Of a stretch of 64,000 nt of DNA, positions 33,909-44,864 are shown one piece after another. A program made the position numbers and the translations under genes. Source of the stretch: Dactylonectria macrodidyma (lineage: Eukaryota; Ascomycota; Sordariomycetes; Hypocreales; Nectriaceae); assembly GCA_020744425.1 (NCBI GenBank), contig JAGMUV010000010.1, positions 124,001 through 188,000 of the forward strand. Direction: 5' to 3'. The notes beneath the pieces were generated by a model. That model saw nothing but the letters and a program-made list of their open reading frames with translations. It had not been told where the DNA came from and did not search any database. How positions within the stretch are numbered: the stretch's first letter is position 1; the number at the start of each line of letters is the position of its first letter.

Positions 33909-34862
33909 GTTGGGCAGGGTCGTGGTGCAGTAGATCAAAGCAACTCGGTACTACAGGTAAAAATATGATCTGCCTCTATTTCATATTGGTTGTCCTTCTT
34001 TGTTGGTGTTGATAGTGCTACTATGAGGGTAGCGGGAGCAAAATAATAATTAGACCATACTAGTAACAGGACAACAGAAAATACGGACAGGGCCGTGATT
34101 TTATCCAGGCTCGGCGGCTTGAGTGACGAGAAGACTACAACCAACAAATCACTCAAATTAGACTTGGCAATGCTGCTAACCAGCAATTCAACAACCAACA
34201 GCCACACGCACTCCACTTTCCACCTACGAAAAGTAAAAGCTCCGATGTACAGCTGAATCCTATCATCCATGGAGTAGATGCCCCTTGCTAAGTAGGGCTT
34301 AGTGGAAGGCGTAGCACAGTTGTGAATCTACTTAAATGGGAAAGTGATAAACGGCATGTACGTAAAAAAAAAAGCTGAGCTGCGGAGCTACATCAACTCC
34401 GTTAACATTGCTTACAGTTGGGTCTGGTCAACGCTAATTAGATTTCTCCACTTGTCGATTCGAGGGGGTTGTGAACTGTCAGCTCCGTCAAGGATCTTCG
34501 CCACGATGCTGGACAGACAGAACTTCCATGAGGTACGCCTGTACTTCAACGACCAACATTGCCCCGGGGGATAAATCACATAGGAAATAAATTGTCACGG
34601 AACGTAAAGTCCTCGGCTCTTGTCAGCCGATGACTCCTTCAACTCGTGAAGGGCATGCGGACCCACACTATGTGCAAGGAACTAAGCGGAATATCTATTG
34701 TCCAAGTCATAACCCCTGAAACAGTCCCTGGAATCTGTAGGCGGATGGAGCGGGCCGAAAACGAGTTGCATAGGGAGTACAGGCATAACCTCACAGACCA
34801 TGTGGCATGAAACAGTGATAGCAGTGAAAGATGCACTAACATGCGGGGGTAGATTAAAGGCC
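33909..34862. other. No gene seen
   Basis: Spacer between the membrane protein and a small GC-rich frame; AT-rich up to about 34350. No domain in any short frame. Confidence 0.4.
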
Positions 34863-35180
34863 ATGACCACGGCCTCGACAAAGTCCGATACGCCTCCGTT
34901 CTCCTTCCCTGCTATCCACGACCTCATCCGTCGCTGGCAGCACACCTTCACCTGGATCCAAGCCGAGGCCCGGGACGTCGCCTACATCGACCGCGCCCGC
35001 GAGCACCAGTTTGTCCAACGCCGCCGCGATCCGGCCTACAGCGAGCACAGCGGCGTCTGGACCCGCTGGAGCTTGCGCGACGGCCGCACAGATCCCGAAG
35101 GCGCCGAAGCCTTTTGCTGGATCCACGGTCCGGTGATGACGCCGGGGAATCAGGATCGGGGGCAGCCTCGTTGGCCATAG
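34863..35180 (+). CDS. Small GC3-rich hypothetical protein
   Basis: A frame of 105 codons from ATG 34863 (MTTASTKSD). Its third codon positions are almost all G or C (runs such as GAC CTC ATC CGT CGC TGG CAG CAC ACC TTC), unlike the surrounding DNA, which argues that it has been translated. The product is charged and Trp-rich (IRRWQHTFTWIQAEARDVAY, WTRWSLRDGR). No family is recognised. It may be a complete small gene or the surviving exon of a longer one. Antisense frames over the same bases are shadows of the codon bias. Confidence 0.4.
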   Translation: MTTASTKSDTPPFSFPAIHDLIRRWQHTFTWIQAEARDVAYIDRAREHQFVQRRRDPAYSEHSGVWTRWSLRDGRTDPEGAEAFCWIHGPVMTPGNQDRGQPRWP

Positions 35181-35810
35181 GCACGCTGGTGGAAGGTGAA
35201 GGCCGAGGGGGCTTGTGGACAGGCGCAGAGAAGGCATGGACGAGGGGGTGCAGGGTGAGGAGATGGTCGTGTTGGGTGGGGACTTCGGTCTAGGGTAGGC
35301 TAGCTGTGACGAATGATCCTACGGACTCAGCTGTACCTAGAAAATGCGTCCCTCTGGCGGGTCCGGAAGTCGGTCAGTTCAGTTTGGTCGGTTAAGCTAT
35401 GCTTGTTTTTGTGTTATGCCAGCCCTGGCTGGCTCCATTATCAGCCTGGCTCCATCAGCATTACGGCATCTAAAGAGACGGAGCCGGCGGGCGGCCATGG
35501 ACAGCGCGGGAAACAGAGGCGGCCCGACCTGTGGCAAACAAGAAAAGAATAGCGAGCGACTGGCGGATGTTTTTGTACCCTAGATCCACTACCTTCTAGG
35601 GAGTACTACTCCATAGTAAGCACTCAGTGTCAAATGTCCTTGCGGCCTGGAGGTTCCCAGCCACCGCTGCCGCGTGCGGGTTGTCGCTGCGATTGTTAAG
35701 CACGCTCGCTTCCTTGGCACCGTCAGTAAAGTGCACGCCGCTTTGCCGCACTGTTGGACGCGCCTGACGCGCCTGCCCGGTTCAGCCGTGAGCCGCTGCA
35801 GCCGGGCGTG

Positions 35811-35865
35811 GCGCGTGCTCGGGCGCGTGCTCGGGCGCGTGCTCGGGCGCGTGCTAGGGCGCGTG
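35811..35865. repeat. 12-base tandem repeat, 4.6 copies
   Basis: Unit GCGCGTGCTCGG, three exact copies, a fourth with one change (TAGG for TCGG) and a partial fifth. It is in a locally GC-rich patch directly before an AT-rich segment. Confidence 0.9.
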
Positions 35866-36183
35866 ATTTATTTTGCAACCACACGTGTGATGGCGCACTC
35901 TACGAGATATGATAGATCACATTTTTACACCTCTGTCTAATAGTCTTATCCAATAGTCTAAACACAGCCCCTAGTTCCATGCCCTCCCTGATCATGGACG
36001 TATATAGGTACGGAGCACGGAGTACTCCGGATGTATCCCTATGTGTACACCGCACAGCCCGCATGAACATCCCGGTGGCTGGCAGATGTCCCGTCCCGTC
36101 TGAATGTCTTACACGGCGCAAAACACTTGTCATTATTCTAAAGCGTGTTGGGGTGTGGACCAGGTGGGTTCCATGTCTCTCTT

Positions 36184-36220
36184 CCCCCCTAACCCCCCTA
36201 CCCCCCTACCCCCTACCTCC
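36184..36220. repeat. C-rich telomere-like tract
   Basis: Runs of five or six C separated by TA or TAA, similar to degenerate CCCTAA units. The minus strand has at least four runs of G and meets the pattern for a G-quadruplex. Confidence 0.7.
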
Positions 36221-37067
36221 CTTGGCGAAACCATGGACTGCCAGGCAACTGTTGGAGAAGCTGTGTGCAGGCGCGTGAGTTGGGTATGTGATTGACAAGT
36301 CTAAAACTTTGTCCAGTCTGAGTCTTTGACCAGAGGTTTGATCAGGTCTGTATTGTCTGTTACAGACGTGCTAGATCAGATAGACCTATAGCTACCTGCC
36401 CCCTTGGGCTCTTTCTCTAGCAAGCCTGAATCTCGCAGAGAAATGAACCACCGAGACAACGAAGGCTCAGTCTCACCAAGCTCATCTCTTTCTCTTTCTC
36501 TTTCTGGTATCCCGCGGGCATCCACGACACCCAGGACATCCCCTGCTGCCACCAACACCGTCCTGTACCGGCCAGCAATAATGCTCAAAGTTTAGAGTGA
36601 CGATGTAGCGCACGAAGAGTGGCTATCTGCATCGCCCTACGGACGCGGGCTAAACCAGGTCATCATCTGCACTCCATCACATCCATGACCACCCTCCAGG
36701 TGAATGCTTTAAGTTGAAGACTTTAAGGGCATAGGAGCAGATGTTAATGATGCTTGGCAGAGTGTGGGATCGGGTGCGAATATAAGGCAATTGGGCTAAC
36801 ATTGAGACTATTAAACCGGAAACTCACAGCATCGGCACAACCTGTTCCCAAATTCCAGAGGACAGCATAGGCGTAGTATCAAGGGCTGTAAAGTATAATA
36901 CAGCAACTAGTAATACCCTCCATGCTAGCACCCGAGTAACGAGACTGTCTTCGGCTTGATCGATCTCGGTTCCCCCGGACTGTTCTCCGCCATGTCTTTC
37001 TGTTGTTTCGGCCTGAGTCTTTTGTTAGGCTGTTAGTATCGATCTTAACGTTCTACCGTGTGTTACT

Positions 37068-38574
37068 CTAACATATAGTACTTGCCTCTCGTTGTTTTGC
37101 CTTGAAGGCGTTAATGATGAATTCCTCTTCTAATTTGGTGGCGATGTCTGTCCGTGACGACCCAGCCGGGGCTACTACCTCGACACCCCTGGGTTCCGAG
37201 AAATGATCCTGTTCACTCCAAAGGTCAAACAAAGTTTCACACCTCGGCGAAATTAAACGCGCGAGGTCCAACCCATCATTGAAATTAGCATGCCCCATTG
37301 ATTTTGCCCATGCGGTGAGAATCTTAATGCCCTCACTCTGTGTGAGTCCATGAGAATGCCAATCCCGAGATTTTTCGGGCTTGACATACTCCCGGTAGAG
37401 GCATATCAACCGTCGGATCGATGTGCTATTGGCTTGCGGCGGAAGCTCATTGAGGCACTCCGTCATCTGCTGAAAGCCGACTGTGTCGATAAGGACCATG
37501 AATTTCGTGCAATGGAGTTTGACGCGTTCACATCGAACCTTAAACCAAATATCTATCATTGAAATAAGATCCAGGACGTCTTGTCGAAGCTCGGGGAGTT
37601 TCTCGGCTGGAAAATTAGCCAGCCAGTCGCGGTATTTGCTAACTCCAAGGAGAAGCTGCATGCACACATCAACAATGTGTTGGGCCCGACATTCCGGTCT
37701 TTTCAAATGCTCTCCACCAGTAAGACAGCAAGCTTTGCTGTAGCTGTTGAGTATCAATCCCAAAATGTGTGTTGCTTTGGCTCGGTCTGTTCCCTCTGGA
37801 TCAGGCTTGAGTCTGCCTCCAATGGCGATATTACCACTGATGGAGAGGGCCTCGAATATGCCCTTAGTTGCCAATTTACTCCATGGGAAAGCGACTGGGC
37901 AGAATTTCGGCGTGCTGACAAAGATGAAACCAAAGAGAGTGGAGGAATTGCTAGGAAAGTCTCGACTAAAGAGATCCAAGATATCCTTGAGTCGGATCCC
38001 CGTCCAATTTGCAGTTGAAATGGTGAGCACGGGTAACAAACCCGATGAGCCGTTGTCGGAGAGTAGTAATATTGATTTCGTGCGGCAATTCGGCGGTAAC
38101 CCAGTACGTCAATTCCTGATGTTCTTCGCTTATAGTAGTTCCTTGCTCGTTCCAGATCGTGAACAAAGGTATAGTGCCTTCAGCTTGCTTCACGGCTATG
38201 TCAAACCTATGTTTCGACAGGCTTTCCAACGCGGACTCCGTTGAACGATGACAAGCGAAAGCACCAACAGACCCTAATGTTGGATGTTGGCGTATCTCGA
38301 ATTGGAAGTCCGCCCCAATCAGGCCGGGATATCGCCCACCAGCTTCGACAATCGCAGCCGCCGGTGAGCGGTGATTAGGTGTCACGAGTCATCCCATTCT
38401 TGGACTGCGTATAGCTATAACTCTGGGTCTCAGCATGAGGTAGACTGGGAGACTCATGGTGAGATCTATATCGTACAAGACGGCGGTGGATAGGATCTGG
38501 GAATCGCGCTTCGTCAACATGACGCCGCTGTCCGCCTCGCCCAGGATCGGAGTCATTTCAATTCCCGCGTACAT
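37068..38574 (-). pseudogene. Unknown protein, interrupted by stop and frame change
   Basis: A long coding-like stretch on the minus strand. The first part runs from 38574 (MYAGIEMTPILGEADSG), meets a TGA at 38389 that would be CGA before a C-to-T change, and continues in the same frame through HRFDIAVKQAEGTIPLFTIW and WVTAELPHEINITTLRQRL. Between 38039 and 37966 the frame changes to one that continues 323 codons to 37068 with SKLATKGIFEALSISGN, KFMVLIDTVGF and WAKSMGHANFNDGLDL. No splice sites explain the change. The intact protein would be near 500 residues, soluble and rich in helices. I do not recognise the family. Confidence 0.5.
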
Positions 38575-38828
38575 TGTTGGAACACAGAGATAGGGTAAGC
38601 CTGTTCAAAGGCTTATAGCCTTACTCAGTCCAATTGTAAGCTGCTGGGCTTTCATACAGGTACATAGGTGGTTACGGAGTACTGATGGGTTATTGTCCAC
38701 TTTTCAACGTGGCCTATCTTCATTTGGTTCCTTCATATTTTGACCCTAAGAGCTATCCCCAGGGTAGTGAATACGGTGCTATGTCACACCAACAAGATGC
38801 ACACCATCTGACCCCTGACTCCCCATAT

Positions 38829-39164
38829 CTAGACATAAGTCTGGAAGCTCTGAATATTCGACCACCCAAGCTGACCGACGGAGACGCAAGAGGTAACGCC
38901 CGTGCTAGACCCTACCAAAGACGAGCCGGAACAGTTAGGCCCTTGGTACACTCTGTACTTGAACTGGCCATCGCCGTTGAAGCGAAAGCTCTGCGCTTGT
39001 CCTGCGAGATTTGTGCACCCTTGCTGGCCACTTCCGCTCCTGACATCCAGGACCTGTTTGATTGAACAGTCGCCCGATTTAAAGGCTGAAAGCGCCCATG
39101 TGTTGGCATGGACGCCGGTCGAGAGAACCGCAATGAAAATTGCTGAGACCTGGAGGAGCTGCAT
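38829..39164 (-). CDS. Small secreted cysteine-containing protein
   Basis: A 111-residue protein, single exon. The start at 39164 gives a clear signal peptide (MQLLQVSAIFIAVLSTGVHA) with a cut after HA; the longer frame from 39200 would hide it. The mature part has four cysteines (GDC, QGC, PNC, TSC) spread over about 70 residues, many Gly, Ser and Gln, and no known domain. Size, secretion and cysteine count fit the broad class of fungal small secreted proteins, among which many effectors are found, but nothing here proves such a role. It sits in a gene-poor area between a broken gene and a LINE relic. Confidence 0.65.
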   Translation of the reverse strand: MQLLQVSAIFIAVLSTGVHANTWALSAFKSGDCSIKQVLDVRSGSGQQGCTNLAGQAQSFRFNGDGQFKYRVYQGPNCSGSSLVGSSTGVTSCVSVGQLGWSNIQSFQTYV

Positions 39165-40299
39165 GATTGAGGCTGATCTCTTTCTGTCAGCAAAAAGCAC
39201 GGCCTGCCATGAGTTTCACACGTACCGCTTGCGAGAACTTATGGTCCAGGAGTTTGGTTTAGGTAAAAGTAAATAATTGAGAGTTGGGCGAGATAAATAC
39301 CCAAAGGTCGATGAGAGCTTGTTGTTGAGGGTCGCCCTGGGACAGAGTGATGATGAGCGGTCTTGGCCGCTCGAGGCCAGGGAAGATATACCTCTGGAGA
39401 CCTGCATGACGATGGGTCAAGAATGGTATGTACGTGTCCTTTACGGGGTCGGAATCCTGCAACAACCCTTGAATCTCAGCTCGGCAAATGAGATCGTATG
39501 GCTTCCTGCGTGCCTTACCCGTCTAATGGGTTATTCACGCCCGTGAATGACGTCTGATCATTCCCTCTTTCTCCAGTTCTCCATCCTAAACGATACGAAT
39601 CACCATGGAGCGGCCGACTTGAAAATCGAGGCTCCACCGCCTATCCAAAAAAAAAACCCTGCCTCCCACTAGGACCGGTTTTACCTATTTTTGTTAGCAC
39701 GTGAATAGATGATCTAAAATTATCAAAGTTTTAGCTTTACCTCATACCGACTTCAATCTTGGCAGCAAGCGCATCCTTCTCATTTAGGATTTAAGGGGCA
39801 AAAGGCGGTTGTGGGACACAGTAGTAGACTGTGCAGCCAGTATTGAATGACAAAGACCACATCATGATAGGTTAAGGCTTGATTGGTATATATCGAACGA
39901 TCATTTCCCTAGGCATATTTATCACATGTTTGTTAACACCAGTAAACTACTGTTAGCTTAATATTAACCTTCTAAGATCGCGATTCGGCCAGACTAGTAA
40001 CAATGTCGAGTGCATAGTAAGTAAGTCTGGAAGGGTTTGTCGACATGTGGTATACTAGGAATTCCAAGGGAACCGACCGGGTGATATCAATAGGCTCTCC
40101 GCCAGTTTCTACAAATGCCGATACTTAATAAGCTAGCGCGAGCACTTATAAAAGTTAGACTAGTGCAATGTAATGCCTTACAAATACAGACCCACAAGGA
40201 TCCTAATAGGCTTATCCCAGCTCAGGAAGGATTTTTGGTGGATTCACCAGCTACGCTAAAAGTTCAGGGTGCCCCCTTATTGCTATAGCTAGGAATTAT
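39165..40299. other. No gene seen
   Basis: Mostly AT-rich after 39640, with stops in all frames; may include the decayed 3' part of the LINE relic that reads toward it. Confidence 0.35.
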
Positions 40300-40700
40300 C
40301 CAGTATATAACCCAACAATTTTCGTATTTTCCACTTCCCATAGCTGCAGCTAGCGTGTAGAGACTGATCGTTCCCGGTTCGTTGCAGACGTGGAAAAAAG
40401 TGTTGTTTCCGCCCGAGTCTGGGCTGAGGATGGTCAGGTAGATGATGTCCTCGGAACCGTATGCGACGTCTCAAACACCAAAATCAATTCGTTTGTTAAT
40501 GAAAAAGCAGACTCTCATAGAAGGATCGTCCAAGTAGGTCAGTTGGAAGTGCATTTTGAGAGGGTGCTAGGTTGTAGCAGGCCCTGGACTGCTAGAATGT
40601 CGCTTTCAATAAGCTTCGAATTTCGGAATCGGCTTGCTAAAACGATATCCTCTAATTTCTGGACGCCGTACCGTCAGATTTGTAACCTTTGGTGGCCTAT
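40300..40700 (-). mobile_element. Tad-type LINE endonuclease relic
   Basis: The minus strand reads, in two frames, VQKLEDIVLASRFRNSKL then SDILAVQG, followed by MHFQLTYLDDPSMRVCFFIN with KRID next, a TGA at the usual Trp position, and DVAYGSEDIIYLTIL. This is the beginning of the apurinic-type endonuclease domain of fungal Tad/CgT1-like LINE ORF2. The TGA equals TGG with G changed to A, as RIP would give. Only the first 130 residues can be followed; the reverse transcriptase is not seen. Confidence 0.6.
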
Positions 40701-40718
40701 TATGCGGGCAGTACTTTG

Positions 40719-41566
40719 TTAGTACTGTTTATACCCGATTGGCTCTGCGTCATTCGACTTCATCCTGAAGGCTAGGGGCTTCCATGCGATCTTTGCAGGT
40801 CCAGCTAGGTGTGGCAGAACTCCACTCCGCAACTTGCGTTTTGACATACCAGCCCGTTTTGAGCTGCCGGCTTTAGACATCATTTGAGCTGGCAGTCGGT
40901 CATCTAGTCGAGATTGTGCAGTCTCGCGCCTGACCGGCCACGGCGCGGATACCCTTTGACGAGATCGGCGTGTCTTTTTTTCCCGCATCTTTGTCCAATG
41001 CTCCATCAAGTGACGTTCGCACAGGTTCGAAAGTGGCTCAGGCGGCTCCTTTTCGGTCTTACAGTAGTCTTGCGCGTCGATGGAGAGCCCAAGGCGCGTT
41101 ATCCCTTGGGTAGAAAAGCCGAGAGTTCACAGGATATCCTGGTAGAAGCTAACAATATCCCGCCAAGCGTCTGCTGATTTAGGAGTGGCAGCGCCTTGTC
41201 TAGGCTGTTCAAGAGTCGTGTTCCAGAGCTTTTCAGTCACTGCATCTTTATAGTGTCCGATTTCGCGCTCCTAAATTCAGGCCCTTGGGGGCGTGATCGT
41301 TGCCGTTTGAGTTGTCGGGTCGAAAGTGATTGTGCAACAGCTCGCAGGAATATGATAATTCTCCTCAAACTCCTTGTTCTCAAATTTAGGCTCTGGGATC
41401 GCTTCGACTCGTTCTTTGACCGCTTCCTCAAAGCCTTGCGTAAGATGTGTGGTAAAGTATCAGTCGGAAAGTTCTTGGTCAAGGAGGGATTTCTGACTGG
41501 GCGACGTGGCGAGTTCGTCTGGCGCCGCTCCCTATATTCACTATGAAGAGGGTCGCGAGTTATCAT
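40719..41566 (-). pseudogene. Basic decayed protein fragment, perhaps LINE ORF1
   Basis: On the minus strand, coding-like pieces occur in several frames: FEEAVKERVEAIPEPKFENK, HYKDAVTEKLWNTTLEQPRQ, SADAWRDIVSFYQDIL and a basic segment LMEHWTKMREKKTRRSRQR. They lie directly 5' of the LINE endonuclease relic in the same direction, where ORF1 would be. No zinc knuckle is seen, so the link to the LINE is inference; it may instead be a separate dead gene. Confidence 0.3.
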
Positions 41567-42079
41567 AAGCCTGCCGTCCGGGTTTTAATCAAGTTCGTCG
41601 TATTGTCATGCTGTCGCGGGATGGATTGTGTTGATCAAATGCAAAAGCGTGCAGGCAGTAATGAAATTCTTCTGTACGTTGATTCTCATGCCGACTTGGT
41701 AATTGACCGACTGCAACGCCGAGGGCTATGAGGGCTACTCCAGCACCCTCATTTTCGTGCGAATTAATAAGCCTAGTATTTGAAAGTGACCAGGAGCAGA
41801 TCGAAAATAAATTTATAAGGGTGTGAAATGCGACAGTAGCCATGTAATAGTTCGGCTTATGTCAGTTGCGATCAGTCTTAACGACAGCATGTAGCGTGCG
41901 GCCGAGATTGTATTTAAATGTAGCATTTGCTCATTTATATCCTACGTCTCAGTAAACCAATAGGAGAACTGAACGCAACGGCTAACAGTGCAAGATATTC
42001 TGGTAAAGACTAGGTGACCTTTGGGCAGCCTGGCAAGTAGACATCCAGCCACAAGTATCTTTAACGCAAGCGCAGCTTA
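41567..42079. other. No gene seen
   Basis: Spacer without recognisable coding sequence. Confidence 0.4.
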
Positions 42080-42727
42080 TTAGTGAATTTGAACAACTCT
42101 ACCTTTTTTTTCGAGGCGCCAGGTTCTCTCACGAATCCTTGTCAGCGACCTTCTGCCTTTGGCTTTGTTAATGTCGGCTCCGGCGGCCAGGAGTAACTTG
42201 ACTACTTTGAATGGATCTGGCTGGCCTCGCACTGCCATGCCCAACGGAGTCAATGAATGGTTGAGTTGGTCAATTATGGTGCCTTTGTCAATCAGAAGCT
42301 TTACTATCACTTCCTGTCCTCAGTACGCAGCCGTGGCTAGAAGCGTAGCCTCAACACAAGCAGATGTGTGAACACTGGCGCCATGGTTGAGTAGCATCCG
42401 CACCATGACCTCGGAGACTACCCCAGTCGCTTCCACCAGTGGTGAGCTGTATAAATGGAGTGTACCACTATCTTGAAGATCCTCATAAAAGTGATCCCAG
42501 ATAGACTCCATCATTGACTCATACCGTCTTCCAAGTAATAGCGTCGAGAGAAACCAGAACCCTGCATTTGCATCGGCGCCTCGGCCTAGAAGGAGCTTGA
42601 CAGCGCCAAAGTTTTTGCTACAGATTGCGAAATGCAGAACGTTACAATCATGACAAAGGTGCCGTATCAGTTGATGGGATGCTTCCACAATGGGAGTTGC
42701 CAGCAGCTTATCTTCCCCTCCTTCCAT
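42080..42727 (-). pseudogene. Ankyrin-repeat protein, one in-frame stop
   Basis: A minus-strand frame from 42727 carries ankyrin repeats: NVLHFAICSKNFGAVKLLLG with RGADANAG, then SPLVEATGVVSEVMVRMLLN with HGASVHT. After one TGA at 42320-42322 the same frame continues with GQEVIVKLLIDKGTIIDQ, TPLGMAVRG and VVKLLLAAGADINKA. The TGA stands where TGG would be usual and equals a G-to-A change. No N-terminal domain is seen. A sequencing error at this base cannot be excluded, in which case the gene would be intact here. Confidence 0.6.
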
Positions 42728-44066
42728 GGGACAATTCCAATGAAGCTAGGTGCAGCAACGGCGGTGGGGCAGAACTTTTGCTGTATCATCATGGGCTTGC
42801 CCCCAGTTTCGCTGCACTGTGGAGTTTGAAATGGAAAAGGGTCGTTTCCTGTCCAGAAGCCTCTGGGTGTATTGAGCGCCTCGCATGCTCTAGGCCCTGC
42901 GTGTCTCTATAATTCAAGAAAAGGAGTTCTTCATGGCATTCGTCAAAAATCCACGCTCGAGTGTCGAAGCAAGCTGGTCTCGATAAAACTTAGACAGGCT
43001 TCTGGTATGCCATAATGGCCTTTTTCAGTGTTGATTTGAACCGTCCACACTGGGTGTGCTTGTCTGGCTCTTTCCATATTAGTCAGATCCCATACGACCC
43101 CATAAGCATTACATTTCTCGATCGATATGCCAACTTGGCTCCCCTGTACAACTCGCTTTCAGACTATTACAGTCTAGACATCCCTGAGCTCTCATAGCTC
43201 ACCAGCCTTTCCCCATACCCCAGCGTTATGGACTGCAGCAAAGCAGGATGTGAACATGGCTGAGCAACCTGACCTATACTCGAGTGCCGGGAGCTAAGCC
43301 GATAGTCGACGGATATAAGTCAAAATTTGCCGGGCCGGGAATTATGCCACATCATAGTCGATGACCTAAAACGTGCCAAGCACTTAAACTAGTTACGGTT
43401 TAATCCAAAGATCTTTTTAAGTCTGACGTGGCTAAGCTGATAATATCGCACATGCGCGCCGATGACAGGGGTCCCTCATAGTTAGCGCGTTTAGCGCTTA
43501 TGTGTATGGGCGAAAGGATGCTCACCCACCACTTCTAAGCTTCCTATCAGGAGACGACCTGGCCGATCATTAGTCTGGTGTGTTGGCTAACCACGCAGAT
43601 GACCCGCCTTGGAAATGGCGCAGCCGATTCTATTTCCAGTGCCTATTTCCTTGGAAAGGGCTGCCGTGTTGTCGAGAACAACGACTGCTAAGAACCCGAG
43701 ATGACGGCTCTTCTCGAGGGCGCAGTCCTTGCCTTGGGGGCTCAGGCAGTCAGGCTGATGACAGTAAGATCATCATTCATCAACACCGCCGAACTATCCC
43801 AGCTGTCTATTTGAGGAAATAACTAAGTCACAGACTGGACTCGTCCAATTTATATAGAGCGGGCTCGTCTACATAAACCAGACATATTCCAGCAACCAAG
43901 ACGATTCAATTCATTTTCCACCTCACGCACTCAGGCATTCAATAACCTTCGGGATAAGAGAAACAAGAACCTGTCCGTACCAAGCATTCATATCTTCGTT
44001 AAGACTCCAGACTTTAGACTCCGCCCACAAACCTGGCTCTCAGACCCACCGAATAATATCCCAAAG
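42728..44066. promoter_or_regulatory. Upstream region of the cupin gene
   Basis: No gene. A TATATAG box at about 43850 lies roughly 215 bases before the cupin start and is followed by an A/C-rich leader, as expected for a highly expressed secreted protein. Frames between 42728 and 43822 have no domain. Confidence 0.4.
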
Positions 44067-44864
44067 ATGCACTCGACCGCCGTCTTTTCCACACTTCTTC
44101 TAGCTGCTGGCACCTTGGCTGTGCCCGTGCAGCATGCGCAGCCTCGCGGTGCTTCTATCGATGATGTTCTCCCGCCTATTGTGCCTATAAACACCCGCGC
44201 GGCTGACCAAGACCTCATCACAAAGCTTCTCACGGCTCCCACACAGCGCGAGCGTGTCAATCTTCTCAACCAGCCGGGTGACTTTGTCTTCGACTTCAAC
44301 GACCGCGAAGTCCCTGGCTCCGAGTCCAAGGGCAAGGGTGGATTTTCCACCTCTGCCACGGCCCGCACCTTTCCGGCCCTCATCGGCAACGGAGCCGCCA
44401 TGACTCTCGGCTTCCTCGGTCCCTGCGGCATGAACACGGCTCACGTCCACAACCGGGCGACTGAACTCAACGTGGTCGTCAAGGGACGCCTCGTCACAAA
44501 CTTCATCGTCGAGAACGGAACGCCTGTCATCGCCAACACCATGGACCTGTACCAAATGAGCGTCTTCCCCCAGGGAGCCATCCACCAGGAGTTTAACCCT
44601 GACTGCGAGGACACTGTCTTCGTCGCTGGCTTCAACAACCCCGACCCCGGCGTCGAGCAGGTTGCTCAGGCCTTCTTCGGCCTCAACCCTGATGTTGTCA
44701 CTGCCACGCTAGGTGGAGTCACTACCCTGGACGGCCAAGATATCGAGAGCTTCAGAGAGCATATTCCTGATAACATCGCCCTCGGCATCGATGCCTGCTT
44801 GAACAAGTGTGGTCTCACGCGCAACGCCAAGCGTGACGATTACTTCTTGCCATCTCAAGTTTAA
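44067..44864 (+). CDS. Secreted cupin (spherulin/germin-like)
   Basis: Secreted single-cupin protein, 265 residues, no introns. The signal peptide is MHSTAVFSTLLLAAGTLAVP. The cupin core lies at about residues 110-200: motif 1 with G...HVHNRATELNVVVKGRL (two His and one Glu that bind the metal) and motif 2 with FPQGAIHQEFNPDC (third His). Codon third positions are strongly C-rich, unlike the neighbouring DNA, which suggests strong expression. The family includes slime-mould spherulins and plant germins; some have superoxide dismutase or oxalate oxidase activity, but activity here is not predictable. The ATG at 44067 is the only one giving the signal peptide. It stands alone among AT-rich spacers. 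Confidence 0.88.
   Translation: MHSTAVFSTLLLAAGTLAVPVQHAQPRGASIDDVLPPIVPINTRAADQDLITKLLTAPTQRERVNLLNQPGDFVFDFNDREVPGSESKGKGGFSTSATARTFPALIGNGAAMTLGFLGPCGMNTAHVHNRATELNVVVKGRLVTNFIVENGTPVIANTMDLYQMSVFPQGAIHQEFNPDCEDTVFVAGFNNPDPGVEQVAQAFFGLNPDVVTATLGGVTTLDGQDIESFREHIPDNIALGIDACLNKCGLTRNAKRDDYFLPSQV

Larger units (their letters stand above)
35181..37067. other. Gene-free stretch with simple repeats
   Basis: About 1.9 kb without a supported gene, containing a GC-rich 12-base tandem repeat (35811-35865), a C-rich telomere-like tract (36184-36220) and a CT microsatellite near 36485-36505. Confidence 0.45.

Noticed and set aside
44100..44585. Minus-strand frame of 161 codons over the cupin gene
   Set aside because: Shadow caused by the strong third-position C bias of the cupin frame; no domain.
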